13,246 nt of DNA from RDXT01 sp033765305 (GCA_033765305.1 JANRID010000060.1:1-13246), one strand, 5' to 3'. Numbered from the stretch's first letter, positions 1 to 8,524 are shown. The notes: generated from the letters alone by a model not told the origin. Translations and numbers: made by a program.

Positions 1-95
1 ATACTTCCTACTCCCCAAGCCTGCGGCGCAGCCCGTCCACCCCCAACCCCCTCAAGGGGGCTCTTACTCAATACCCACTACGCACTACCCCCAAG
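1..95 (-). repeat. Degenerate inverted copy of the right-end intergenic repeat
   Basis: Read on the minus strand, positions 36 to 1 match the unit junction of the array at 12732-13089. They share a 19-bp block (CTGCGCCGCAGGCTTGGGG) and an 11-bp block (GTAGGAAGTAT), with a 5-nt deletion before the first block and one extra A between the two. A second junction-like block (CTTGGGGGTAG on the minus strand) lies at 85-95, followed by a loosely similar GTATTGAGT stretch. The region therefore looks like two decayed units about 76 bp apart. The matching unit would continue left of position 1, outside the window. Between the two blocks is a C5/G5 hairpin (47-60). No coding potential is apparent. Confidence 0.75.
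47..60. other. Short GC hairpin in intergenic repeat
   Basis: CCCCC at 47-51 pairs with GGGGG at 56-60 around a TCAA loop. From memory, stretches of the form CCCCCTTGAGGGGG next to a further G run are common in Bacteroidota intergenic DNA. No T-run follows on either strand, so a rho-independent terminator is not supported. Confidence 0.4.
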
Positions 96-191
96 ACCCC
101 GCTTCCGGCCTGATCCTGAATACTCCCTGCCCGCGCATTCCCAAAATTTTCCGTACTTCGGAGCATCCCCGGACCTGCCAACTGCTCCCGT

Positions 192-1850
192 ATGCCCGAC
201 CGTCCCCGCACCTTCCTGGACTACTTCTACCATTGGGAATCCGCCAAGCCCGACGCGGCCTATCTCCGCCAGCCTGAAGGCCGCCGCTGGCGCAGCTACA
301 CCTGGCGCCAGACCGGCGACGAGGCCCGGCGCATCGCCGCCGCCCTCCAGGACCTCGGCCTCGGCCCCCAGGACCGCATCGGCCTGATCTCCAAAAACTG
401 CGCCCACTGGATCATCGCTGACCTCGCCATCAAGATCGCCGGCTGCGTGTCGGTGCCGGTCTATCCTACCCTGAATGCCGATCAGCTCCGCCAGGTGCTG
501 GAGCACAGCGGCTGCAAGGCCCTCTTCATCGGCAAGCTCGACAGCCTGGACGCGGTGCGCGGCGGCGTGCCCGAGGGCATCCTGCGCATTGCCCTGCCCC
601 TCTGCCAGGACGCTGAAATGCTCCGCTGGGAGACCCTCCTCACCCGCTACCTCCCCATCGCGCAGCCCTACCGGCCGGTCCTGACCGACCTGGAATCCAT
701 CGTGTACACCTCCGGCACCACGGCCGAGCCCAAAGGCGTCATGAAGACCTACGCCCAGACCAGCGCCGGCATCGGCAGCGTGCTCGAAGTGACCCGGCTC
801 GACCGCATCCGCCGCGGGCGCTTTTTCTCCTACCTCCCCCTCAACCACGACGCCGAACGGGCCCTGGTGGAAGGCGGCAGCCTCATCAACGGCGGCACGG
901 TCTATTTCGCCGAATCCATCGCCACCTTCGCCGCCAACCTGCGGGCGGCCCGGCCCACCATTTTCCTGGCTGTGCCCCGCATCTGGACCCGCTTCCGCAT
1001 GGGCGTGCTGGAGCGCATCCCCCAGGAGCGCCTGGAGCGGCTCATCCGCCTGCCCCTGCTGGGCGCGCTGGTGAAGCGCCGCATCCGCAAAGCCCTGGGC
1101 CTGAACGACCTCAAGCTCGCCATCTCCGGCGCAGCCCCCATCGCGGCGGAAACCATCGCCTGGTTCAAGTCCCTGGGCGTCATCATCTGCGAGGGCTACG
1201 GCATGACCGAAAACAGCGCCATCTGCACCATCAACCCGCCGGAGGCCATCCGCATCGGCACCGTGGGCAAACCCTATCCCGGCTGCGAGCTGCGCATCGA
1301 CCCGGAAACGCAGGAGATTCTCATGCGCGCGCCCTGGGTCATGGAAGGCTACTACCGCAATCCGGAACTCACCGCCCAAACCCTGCGCGGGGGCTGGCTG
1401 CATACCGGCGACATGGGCGAATGGACGGACGAAGGCTACCTGCGCATCACCGGCCGGGTCAAGGACATGTTCAAGACTTCCAAGGGCGAATACATCATCC
1501 CCGGACCCATGGAGCGCATGTTTTCCTCCAACACCCTCATCGAGCAGGTCTGCATCGCCGGCTACGGGCAGCCCCAGCCCTTCGCGCTGGTCAACCTCTC
1601 GGACACGGCGCGGCACCTGAGCATGGCGGAGGTCTCGGCCAGCCTGCGCGCGACCCTGGAGGCGGTGAACGCCGCCGTGGCCGATTACGAGCGCATCAAC
1701 AAGGTCGTGGTGACCGAAACGCTGTGGACCGTGGACAACGGGCTCATGACCCCCACCCTCAAGGTGCGCCGCAACGCCATCGATGCGCGCTACCGCCTGC
1801 GCATGGAGGCCTGGTACAACCAGGGCGAGGACCCCGTGATCTGGGAGTGA
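192..1850 (+). CDS. Long-chain fatty-acid--CoA ligase (AMP-forming)
   Basis: This ANL-superfamily adenylating enzyme of 552 aa probably activates long-chain fatty acids to acyl-CoA, using ATP and CoA, for lipid synthesis or degradation. Visible motifs are the phosphate-binding loop YTSGTTAEPK (residues 172-181), GYGMTE (335-340), TGDM (405-408), the hinge GRVKDMFKTSKGE (421-433) and the C-terminal catalytic Lys524 in PTLKVRR. The SYLPLNHDAER stretch (213-223) and the PRIW segment (262-265) are typical of the bacterial FACS/ACSL branch rather than acetyl-CoA synthetases. The length is slightly below the usual ~600 aa but all core motifs are present. No signal peptide is seen, so it is probably cytosolic or membrane-associated. 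The ATG was chosen because it gives a normal family N-terminus. No Shine-Dalgarno sequence precedes it. The gene converges with the next one, leaving 5 nt between stop codons. Substrate chain length cannot be read from the sequence. Confidence 0.92.
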   Translation: MPDRPRTFLDYFYHWESAKPDAAYLRQPEGRRWRSYTWRQTGDEARRIAAALQDLGLGPQDRIGLISKNCAHWIIADLAIKIAGCVSVPVYPTLNADQLRQVLEHSGCKALFIGKLDSLDAVRGGVPEGILRIALPLCQDAEMLRWETLLTRYLPIAQPYRPVLTDLESIVYTSGTTAEPKGVMKTYAQTSAGIGSVLEVTRLDRIRRGRFFSYLPLNHDAERALVEGGSLINGGTVYFAESIATFAANLRAARPTIFLAVPRIWTRFRMGVLERIPQERLERLIRLPLLGALVKRRIRKALGLNDLKLAISGAAPIAAETIAWFKSLGVIICEGYGMTENSAICTINPPEAIRIGTVGKPYPGCELRIDPETQEILMRAPWVMEGYYRNPELTAQTLRGGWLHTGDMGEWTDEGYLRITGRVKDMFKTSKGEYIIPGPMERMFSSNTLIEQVCIAGYGQPQPFALVNLSDTARHLSMAEVSASLRATLEAVNAAVADYERINKVVVTETLWTVDNGLMTPTLKVRRNAIDARYRLRMEAWYNQGEDPVIWE

Positions 1851-1855
1851 GCGGC

Positions 1856-4825
1856 TCAGCCGCCCGTGCCGAAATTGATCGTGCGGCCCTTTTCCTTGAA
1901 GTGAAAATTGACCTCGACGCGCTGCTGCCCCTGCGTTTCCACCTCCTGGGTGCCGTCCGGCAGGTCGAATTTGTCGCCGAGTACGTTTTTGATCGATACG
2001 GTGTAGCGCTCGGTAAAAGGCGCGCTGATGATGAAATTGCCCCGGTCGTCGCTGAGGCTGTGATACACGCCGCCGTTGGCGTCGGTCACGGTCACGCGGA
2101 TGCGCGCAGGCGTGATGCCCGTCAGGCGGGAATACTTGTCGCGGGCAATCTCGATCTTGCCGGTTATCATCACGCTCTTGGTATACGGCACCAGCAGGGT
2201 GGTGTGCTTGTTGAGCAGCACCTCCAGTTCGGAGCCGTTCAGGTTGGTGTAGAGCATCTGGGGAAACAGCTCCTTGAGCTTGATGAAATAGGTGCCTTCG
2301 GGCGATTTGAGGAAGGCTGCCAGACCGGTCTCGTCCGACATGATTTCCGGGGGCTTGAAGCGGACCGGCTCCGCCGTGCCGGAAGGGGGCGGGTCCTGGG
2401 CCCGCTCCAGCTTCACAAGCACATTGCCGATGCCGGTCTCTTCGGGCTCGCGCAGGCGGTTGCCATTTTCATCCTGAAAAAATACCACCTTGAGGTTGAA
2501 GTACCGGAGCCGGGGCTGGGGCGCTTCGATCACCTTGCGCGCGGTGAGGGTCACGCTCGGCTGCCCCTCGCCAGCGGCCACCCGCAGGGCGTCGGCCTGC
2601 ATATCGGCGCCGAAGGACCAGCCGTACTCGCCCTGGTAGCGCACCCCGGCGGTGGTCATGGCCTGCATCGACTTGACGGCGAAGAGGTAATCGATCGCGG
2701 TGCTCGCATCTATGATGAGGCGGTCGCCGAGGAAGCTGCGCTGGTAGGAGGCCCCCAGGCGGAACTGCTGGTCGGTTTTGGGCGCAGGCTGCTCCGAAGG
2801 CTGGCGCGGCCCGGCGGGCTGCTGGAGGTATTCGGCCGAGAAGCTGGCGTATTTGAGCCGGGCGCTCAGGCCGGCCTTGGCCAGCAGCCGGGTTTCGCCC
2901 GCACCGGCGCCCTGGTACACCGACGAAACGCCCAGGGCAGCGGAAGGCACCAGGGACAGGCCGGAATTCTGCTTTCCCTTGATGACCGTCGCCGCCGACA
3001 CCTTCAGCCGGCGCACGCCGTACAGTTCGGGGTCCGGGCGCTCGGCAGACATGCTGTACTGCGAAATCTGCTGGTAGCTGCCCGCCAGCGCCAGCGCGCC
3101 GGTTTTGAGCTTCAGGTTCAGGGCTGCGGTCGCCTGCTGGGAGGTCTTGCGGCTGTAGGCCCTCAGCTGGCCGTCTTCGCTGGTCTTTTCGTTCTGGCTG
3201 CGGGTGTACACATAGATCAGCCGCAGGCTGGATTCGTTGCGGAGCTGGTAGCCGCTTTCGGCGTCGAAGCGGAAGCTGCCCTTGCCGTTGCCGAGGTAGT
3301 CTTTGCTGCCGTACTGGTTTTTGAGGCTGACCGTCAGGCGCCCAAACTCGCCGCTGTAGCTCGCCTTGTAGCCGATGCCGGTCTGGTCGATGGGCCGGAG
3401 GCCGCGGCCGTAGGTATTGAGGCGGGTGAGGCCTGCATCCAGGGCAAACTGCTGGGTGTTGGATGGCGAAAAGCGGATACCGGCGCTGGGCGCCGTCACC
3501 TGGGTCTGGTCGTCCGGGCGCTTGACATATGACAGCCCGGCTTTCACCTGCAGGCCCTGCCGGAGCTGACGGGAATAGGCGCCGCTGAGGCCCCACTCCG
3601 GGCTCCGGAGGCTGCGGGCATAGGTGAGGCTCAGCTTGTTGCCCTGGATTTTTTCCTGGGTGAATGAGATGCCGCGGCCCGCAAATGCGGCGGGGCCGCC
3701 CAGGCTTACATCGCCCAGGCGCACCTTGTACTGGCTGTTTTCGTAGCTGGCGTAGAGGCGCGCGCTGCGCCAGAACAGATCGCTGGCGTCCGCGCTGCCT
3801 GGCGCCGCCGGCGCGTAGCGCGTCTCGTAGCCGTAGCTGAATTTGCGCCCTTCGGTCAGCAGCACATTGCCGCTCAGGCTGACGAGGGCAGAACCGCTGC
3901 CGGGGGTGTATGCCATCGAAATGATCAGCGGCGATTCCTCCTCGCTGATCTGGTTCCGGTAATCTGCCGCAATGGCCTCGAACTGAATGGTCTGCACCTG
4001 GCGCACCGTGTCGGAGCCGGTGCGGCCCGTGATGGTGAGCCGGTAGGCGAGCCCCTTGGCGCCCGCATCGCCGGGCTTGCAGCGGACGTGCACGGCCAGG
4101 GCTGTGTCGTGCAGCGGCGGCAGCACAAACTCCAGCACCTGCACGTCGGAGCTGGTCTCCTGCAGGTCCAGCATGTCCCCGGCCCGGAATTCGATGCGCA
4201 GCTGCTCGGCGACGTTGCCTTCGTTGAAAATCTGCACCGGTGCTTTGGTGAATACATCTTTGCGGTCGGAAGTATAGGCCTTGGCAAAGGGGGTGAACAG
4301 CCGCCACTTGCTGTGTCTGGTGAACGAAACTGCTGTTTTCAGGGGAGCCGTCAGCGGCTTGCCGTCCGGCCCGGCCAGGGAAACGGTGATGGGAAAGGGA
4401 ATGCCGCCCTGGGTTTCGGCGGGAAAGGATACGCGGATCGGCACAAAGTGCGACTGGCCGGGCATGAGGGTCATCGGCGCCAGATCGCTTTCCTGGGCGA
4501 AGAGCTTGCCGTTGTCCGGCAGGGAAAACTGCAGCGTAAAGGAATAGGCGGAATCCGTATCGTTGAACAGCTTCAGTACGTTGAAAAACATCACACCGGG
4601 CGGAATCTCTTCCTGCGCCTTCACAAACGCCGCCTGCAGCAGGCCGCTGCTGCGCTCGGCGCCTTCGCCCCCTGCGTCGTCCGCGCGCGCGCCGGGCGTG
4701 CGCGAGGGCACAATGTCCTCGTCCGGGATGGCTTGTCCCTGAACTGAGTTGGCGACTCCCAGGAAGCCAACGGCCAGCGCGAGCGCATATATCCGGATGT
4801 TGGCCCTCAAACCGCTCAGTTTCAA
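1856..4825 (-). CDS. Usher-like outer-membrane beta-barrel protein with SdrD-B-type and regulatory-like C-terminal domains
   Basis: This 989-aa exported protein has a signal peptide at residues 1-31 (hydrophobic core IYALALAVGFLGVA). Residues ~75-285 form an Ig-like beta region rich in NxGN-type turns. A long run of alternating aromatic/aliphatic beta strands (~310-770) should form an outer-membrane barrel. A SdrD-B-like domain follows, with a DENGNRLREPEETGIG calcium-loop-like segment (785-800). The end is a carboxypeptidase-regulatory-like fold (~884-975, with DDRGNF at 926-931). The RLGDVSLGG...GRGI segment (369-386) recalls fimbrial ushers (FimD/PapC type), as does the barrel-plus-beta-domain order, but no chaperone or pilin gene is adjacent. 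The start appears to be TTG: no in-frame ATG lies between it and the upstream stop at 4862-4864, and the next in-frame Met is residue 79, beyond the signal peptide. Secretion of an unknown partner, or an adhesive or porin role, is possible. The coding call is secure but the function is not. Confidence 0.62.
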   Translation of the reverse strand: MKLSGLRANIRIYALALAVGFLGVANSVQGQAIPDEDIVPSRTPGARADDAGGEGAERSSGLLQAAFVKAQEEIPPGVMFFNVLKLFNDTDSAYSFTLQFSLPDNGKLFAQESDLAPMTLMPGQSHFVPIRVSFPAETQGGIPFPITVSLAGPDGKPLTAPLKTAVSFTRHSKWRLFTPFAKAYTSDRKDVFTKAPVQIFNEGNVAEQLRIEFRAGDMLDLQETSSDVQVLEFVLPPLHDTALAVHVRCKPGDAGAKGLAYRLTITGRTGSDTVRQVQTIQFEAIAADYRNQISEEESPLIISMAYTPGSGSALVSLSGNVLLTEGRKFSYGYETRYAPAAPGSADASDLFWRSARLYASYENSQYKVRLGDVSLGGPAAFAGRGISFTQEKIQGNKLSLTYARSLRSPEWGLSGAYSRQLRQGLQVKAGLSYVKRPDDQTQVTAPSAGIRFSPSNTQQFALDAGLTRLNTYGRGLRPIDQTGIGYKASYSGEFGRLTVSLKNQYGSKDYLGNGKGSFRFDAESGYQLRNESSLRLIYVYTRSQNEKTSEDGQLRAYSRKTSQQATAALNLKLKTGALALAGSYQQISQYSMSAERPDPELYGVRRLKVSAATVIKGKQNSGLSLVPSAALGVSSVYQGAGAGETRLLAKAGLSARLKYASFSAEYLQQPAGPRQPSEQPAPKTDQQFRLGASYQRSFLGDRLIIDASTAIDYLFAVKSMQAMTTAGVRYQGEYGWSFGADMQADALRVAAGEGQPSVTLTARKVIEAPQPRLRYFNLKVVFFQDENGNRLREPEETGIGNVLVKLERAQDPPPSGTAEPVRFKPPEIMSDETGLAAFLKSPEGTYFIKLKELFPQMLYTNLNGSELEVLLNKHTTLLVPYTKSVMITGKIEIARDKYSRLTGITPARIRVTVTDANGGVYHSLSDDRGNFIISAPFTERYTVSIKNVLGDKFDLPDGTQEVETQGQQRVEVNFHFKEKGRTINFGTGG

Positions 4826-4848
4826 TTGCTCGATGCAGCAAGAAACAT
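4822..4848 (-). other. Possible 8-codon leader ORF overlapping the TTG start of the usher-like gene
   Basis: An ATG at 4848-4846 opens a reading frame of eight codons (MFLAASSN). Its TGA stop (4824-4822) overlaps the TTG start codon (4825-4823) as TTGA, the arrangement seen in translational coupling. It is the only ATG near the expected start. It could be chance, and no Shine-Dalgarno sequence supports it. Confidence 0.2.
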
Positions 4849-4911
4849 TCTGCAGATTGGATTACCAACTGAATAAAAGGTTCGGCATAACATGATAAAT
4901 TGCGCTGCGCC
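4826..4911. promoter_or_regulatory. AT-richer spacer between nuoM and the usher-like gene, probable promoter region
   Basis: This 86-bp gap is noticeably richer in A and T than its surroundings, and both neighbours are on the minus strand. No clean TTTG...TAnnTTTG pair is visible. The local composition drop and the unrelated products suggest that the usher-like gene has its own promoter here. No strong terminator hairpin follows nuoM. Confidence 0.3.
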
Positions 4912-6492
4912 TCAGCCCAGCACCCAGGCCAGCCAGGCCTGCACCGGCGCTTCGAGGCGCTCCAGCGCCGGGCCCGGATAGATGCCCAGCCAGAAGATCA
5001 GCAGGGCCAGCGGAATCAGCATCAGGTACTCACGCGGGGTCAGATCGGTGAGCTTGTCCCGCCAGGCGCTCGTTTTGCCCGGATCGAACACGCCGAAGAA
5101 GAGCTGCCGGTACGCCCGCAGGAAATAGGCTGCCCCCAGCACGATCGACAGCACGCCCAGCGCCGGGTAGATCACCGGAATCCGCTCCGAGCTGAAGGCG
5201 CCCAGGTACACCAGCAGCTCCGCCACGAAGGCGCAGAGGCCTGGCAGACCCAGGGCAGCGAAAAATCCGATGAGCGTCACGAAGGCGTAGCGCGGCATCA
5301 GCTCCCACAGGCCGCCGAAATTGGCGATCTGCCGGTCGTGCACGCGGTCGTAAAGCACCCCGGCGATCAGAAACAGCATGGCAGACACCAGCCCGTGCGC
5401 CACCAGCTGAAAAACAGCTCCGTACACCCCGGCTGCCTCCAGGCTCGCCAGCCCCAGCAGCACATAGCCCATGTGCGACACAGACGAGTAGGCCACCATG
5501 CGCTTGAGGTCCGTCTGGGCCATCGCCACCAGGGCCCCGTACAGCATGCCCGTCACACCGATGCCCGCCACCCAGCCCGACATGGCGACCCCTGCATCCG
5601 GAAACAGCCCGTAGCAGATCCGGATCAGCCCGTAACCGCCCACCTTGAGCAGCACCCCGGCCAGGATGACCGAGACCGGGGTCGGCGCTTCCACGTGCGC
5701 ATCGGGCAGCCAGGTGTGCAGGGGCACTGCCGGCAGCTTGATGGCGAATGCGATCAGCAGCACCCAAAAGCCCAGCAGCCGCGCATCCAGGCCCAGAATC
5801 GTCTGCCCCGGCGCGAAGACGCTGCCGCTCAGCAGCTCCGCAGCCTGCCCGCCGGCACCGGTGCCCGTGATCTGCAGCAGGTTGAGGGTATACACCGTTT
5901 CCCCGCCGGCACCGCCGGCGCTGTAGCTGAACATGACCCCCGCCAGCACCAGCAGCATAAAGACTGATCCGGCCAGGGTGTAGATGAAAAACTTGATGGC
6001 GGCATATTCCCGCCGCTCCCCGCCCCAGAGGCCGATGAGAAAAAACATCGGCAGCAGCATCAGCTCGTAGAAGATGAAGAAAAGCAGGAAATCCATCGCC
6101 AGAAATACCCCCACAAGCGAGCAGTCGAGGAGCAGCAGCAGGAGAAAATAGGCCTTGGGCCGCTGCATCTGCTGCCACGAGGCCAGCACGGCAATGCTCA
6201 TCATCAGCGAAGTCAGCAATACGAGCGCCAGGCTGATGCCGTCGAGGGCGAGGAGGTACTCCACGCGCAGCGAGCCTGCGCTGCCGAGCGAGAGATCGAG
6301 CCAGGGGGCCTGCTCCACGAGGAGCCAGGGGCCGCTGCCGGCAGCGGGGATCAGCGAAAGGGCCAGCCCGGTCTGGGCCAGGCAGGCTGCCAGGGCAATC
6401 CAGCGGAGCCAGCCGCTCCGGCGGGCCGGGACCAGCAGCACCGGCAGCATCGCCGCCACGGGCAGAAAAACCAGGATGCTCAGTTTTCCCAT
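4912..6492 (-). CDS. nuoM: NADH-quinone oxidoreductase subunit M
   Basis: This is an antiporter-like membrane subunit of respiratory complex I. It forms one of the proton-translocating channels of the membrane arm in the inner membrane. It is 526 aa with about 14 predicted transmembrane helices. Conserved channel residues are visible: the helix-5 glutamate E143 in FYELMLLPMF, K252 in FAIKLPAVPLHTWLPDAH, K283 in GVLLKVGGYGL, and E425 in FVAELLVYLG. The LPDAHVEAPTPVSVILAG stretch (263-279) is a NuoM signature that separates it from NuoL and NuoN. The ATG start lies 4 nt past the nuoL stop, so the two are co-transcribed and probably translationally coupled. In most genomes nuoN would follow immediately. 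Here an unrelated gene lies downstream after an 86-bp gap. Confidence 0.97.
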   Translation of the reverse strand: MGKLSILVFLPVAAMLPVLLVPARRSGWLRWIALAACLAQTGLALSLIPAAGSGPWLLVEQAPWLDLSLGSAGSLRVEYLLALDGISLALVLLTSLMMSIAVLASWQQMQRPKAYFLLLLLLDCSLVGVFLAMDFLLFFIFYELMLLPMFFLIGLWGGERREYAAIKFFIYTLAGSVFMLLVLAGVMFSYSAGGAGGETVYTLNLLQITGTGAGGQAAELLSGSVFAPGQTILGLDARLLGFWVLLIAFAIKLPAVPLHTWLPDAHVEAPTPVSVILAGVLLKVGGYGLIRICYGLFPDAGVAMSGWVAGIGVTGMLYGALVAMAQTDLKRMVAYSSVSHMGYVLLGLASLEAAGVYGAVFQLVAHGLVSAMLFLIAGVLYDRVHDRQIANFGGLWELMPRYAFVTLIGFFAALGLPGLCAFVAELLVYLGAFSSERIPVIYPALGVLSIVLGAAYFLRAYRQLFFGVFDPGKTSAWRDKLTDLTPREYLMLIPLALLIFWLGIYPGPALERLEAPVQAWLAWVLG

Positions 6493-6496
6493 AGGT

Positions 6497-8524
6497 TCAG
6501 ATTCCTCCTCCTTTCCAGACCAGCCAGCAGACGGCCAGCAGGACTGCCGCCAGCATGTAGAGCAGATAGCGCTGCACCTGCCCGCCCTGCAGGCGGCGGG
6601 CTGCCCGTCCGGTGCGGGCGGCCAGGGCCGCCAGCCCGTTGATCAGGCCGTCGACCCAGCGGGTGTCCAGCCAGCTGGCGAGGGCAGCCAGCGAGGGGCC
6701 GCGGCCGCGCGGGTGCACGGCCAGCCGCCCGATGGCATTGACCAGGCCGTCCACGGCCCGGCGGTCGAAGCGGGCGGCCAGGGCCGCCAGCTCCAGCACC
6801 GGGCGCTGCACGGCGCGCTCCGCCGCCGCCTCCAGGTACAGGCCCTGCAGCAGCCCGCGCCGCTCGCGGCTGCGCGCCTGCGCGCGCGCGCGGTAGCCGA
6901 GCCATAGTCCGGCGGCCACGCCCAGGGCCGAGGCTGCCGATACCCAGGCATGCACAGCAGGCTCCGCATGGAGCCCGCCGCCTGCCGCCGGCGCAATGCC
7001 GGCCAGCAGCGGGCTCTGCGCCGCGTCGAAGGGGCTGAAAGCCACCAGCAGCCAAAGGCTGCCCGGCGCCAGCAGCAGCAGCGGAATGCGCATCAGCGGT
7101 TCCGCATCTTCCACCTGCAGGCCCCGGCCGGGCCCGCCGAAGATGAGCTGGAGCTGCCGCATCATGTACACCGGCGTCAGCAGGGCGGCTGCGCTGCCGG
7201 CCAGGGCCGCAGGCCACATCCAGCCGCCGCTGTGCAGCGCCTGCGTCCAGGCGCCGGCCAGAATGCCGTCCTTGGACAGGAAGCCCGAGGTAAGCGGCAG
7301 CCCGGAGAGCGCGAGCATCGGCAGGAGGTACAGCGCGAAGGTCCAGGGCATGCGGCGGCGCAGGCCGCCCATCTGCCGCATATCCTGCGGATCGTCCTGC
7401 GGATCGGAGGCGCCGGCATGGGCCATCGCATGCACCACCACCCCGGCGGCCAGAAAGAGGGCGCATTTGAAAAAGGCGTGGGTGACGAGGTGCAGCAGCG
7501 CCATGTCGCGGGCGCCGGCGCCCATGCCGAGCATCATCAGCCCCAGCTGGGAGATGGTGGAATACGCGAGGACCCGCTTGATGTCCCATTGGCCGAGCGC
7601 CGAAAGCGCGGCCAGCAGGGCGGTGGCGCCGCCGGTGACGGCGATGAAGGCCTCCGCCTGCGGCGGCATCAGAAACCAGATGCGCCCCAGCAGATAGACC
7701 CCGGCCGCTACCATCGTGGCGGCATGGATCAGGGCAGAAACGGGCGTGGGGCCTTCCATGGCGCCGGGCAGCCAGAGGTGCAGCGGCACCTGGGCCGATT
7801 TGCCCATGCAGCCCAGAAAGAGCAGCAAGGCAATGGCCGTCTGCCAGCCGGGCGCGATGCCCAGGGCACCGGAACCGGCGAGCCCATGCAGACGGCCCAG
7901 ATCGCCGCTGCCGGCCATGCCCGTCAGGAGCAGGATGCCGGCGAGCAGGCCCGCATCGCCGATGCGGTTGACGAGGAAGGCGGCCTGCGCCGCCCGTCCG
8001 GCCTGCGCCCGCTCCGTCCAGAAGCCGATGAGCAGGTAGGAGCTCATGCCCACCAGTTCCCAGCACATGAAGACCGGGATGAGGTGCTCCATGAGCACGA
8101 TGCCCATCATGGCAGCGCAAAACAGGGCCAGATAGGCCCAGTAGCGCGACAGGTGCCGCTCGTTGCGCAGATAGGCCAGCGAATAGAGGTGCACGAGGGC
8201 GGCGATCCCGCTCACGAGGGCGAGCATAAGGGCTGCCAGCCCGTCGATGCGCCAGCGGAGCGGAATGGAGAGGCCCGGCAGCTCGATCCAGGGGAGGGCG
8301 GCGCGCACGGTGCCGGCGGGCCAGACCGCAGCCAGCAGCAGCAGGGAGGCGATGAAGGCCAGGCCCATCATCAGCAGGGCCAGGTAGCCGCCCTGGGCGC
8401 GGAGACGCCTGCCGGCCAGCAGGATCAGCAGCCCGCCCAGCAGCAGCGCCAGCGGCATGCCGAGGGCCAGCAGCGCGATGCGCAGTTCTCCGGGGGATGC
8501 AGGCAGACCGTCCGCAGGGTTCAT
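6497..8524 (-). CDS. nuoL: NADH-quinone oxidoreductase subunit L
   Basis: This is the distal antiporter-like subunit of complex I, 675 aa, with about 16 membrane helices and the long C-terminal lateral helix region. Visible family residues are E156 in CWELVGMSSYLLIG, K242 in GCMGKSAQVPLHLWLP, H267 in SALIHAATMV, K316 in DIKRVLAYSTISQLG, H349 in THAFFK and K418 in GFLSKDGIL. The usual LPDAMEGPTP reads LPGAMEGPTP here: an aspartate common at this position is Gly254. Near the C-terminus an LAALA...VDGL.N segment occurs twice (579-602 and 612-635). The protein ends in a final membrane helix and KGGGI. The codons for KGGGI double as a Shine-Dalgarno-like sequence for nuoM. A 42-nt gap separates it from nuoK upstream. 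Confidence 0.97.
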   Translation of the reverse strand: MNPADGLPASPGELRIALLALGMPLALLLGGLLILLAGRRLRAQGGYLALLMMGLAFIASLLLLAAVWPAGTVRAALPWIELPGLSIPLRWRIDGLAALMLALVSGIAALVHLYSLAYLRNERHLSRYWAYLALFCAAMMGIVLMEHLIPVFMCWELVGMSSYLLIGFWTERAQAGRAAQAAFLVNRIGDAGLLAGILLLTGMAGSGDLGRLHGLAGSGALGIAPGWQTAIALLLFLGCMGKSAQVPLHLWLPGAMEGPTPVSALIHAATMVAAGVYLLGRIWFLMPPQAEAFIAVTGGATALLAALSALGQWDIKRVLAYSTISQLGLMMLGMGAGARDMALLHLVTHAFFKCALFLAAGVVVHAMAHAGASDPQDDPQDMRQMGGLRRRMPWTFALYLLPMLALSGLPLTSGFLSKDGILAGAWTQALHSGGWMWPAALAGSAAALLTPVYMMRQLQLIFGGPGRGLQVEDAEPLMRIPLLLLAPGSLWLLVAFSPFDAAQSPLLAGIAPAAGGGLHAEPAVHAWVSAASALGVAAGLWLGYRARAQARSRERRGLLQGLYLEAAAERAVQRPVLELAALAARFDRRAVDGLVNAIGRLAVHPRGRGPSLAALASWLDTRWVDGLINGLAALAARTGRAARRLQGGQVQRYLLYMLAAVLLAVCWLVWKGGGI
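6504..6513 (-). promoter_or_regulatory. Shine-Dalgarno-like site for nuoM, inside the nuoL end
   Basis: On the minus strand AAGGAGGAGG lies 11 nt before the nuoM ATG and encodes the last residues of NuoL. It is the clearest ribosome-binding-like sequence in the window. Other starts here lack one, as is usual in Bacteroidota. Confidence 0.4.

Noticed and set aside
78..1616. Long minus-strand open frame opposite the acyl-CoA ligase
   Set aside because: It is a shadow frame caused by high GC; its translation is Gly/Ala/Asp-rich without motifs, whereas the + strand carries all ANL motifs.
2469..4868. 799-codon minus-strand frame overlapping the usher-like gene
   Set aside because: It is the alternate frame of the same strand, rich in Arg, Pro and Gln with no domain; the chosen frame has a signal peptide and barrel pattern through to its stop.
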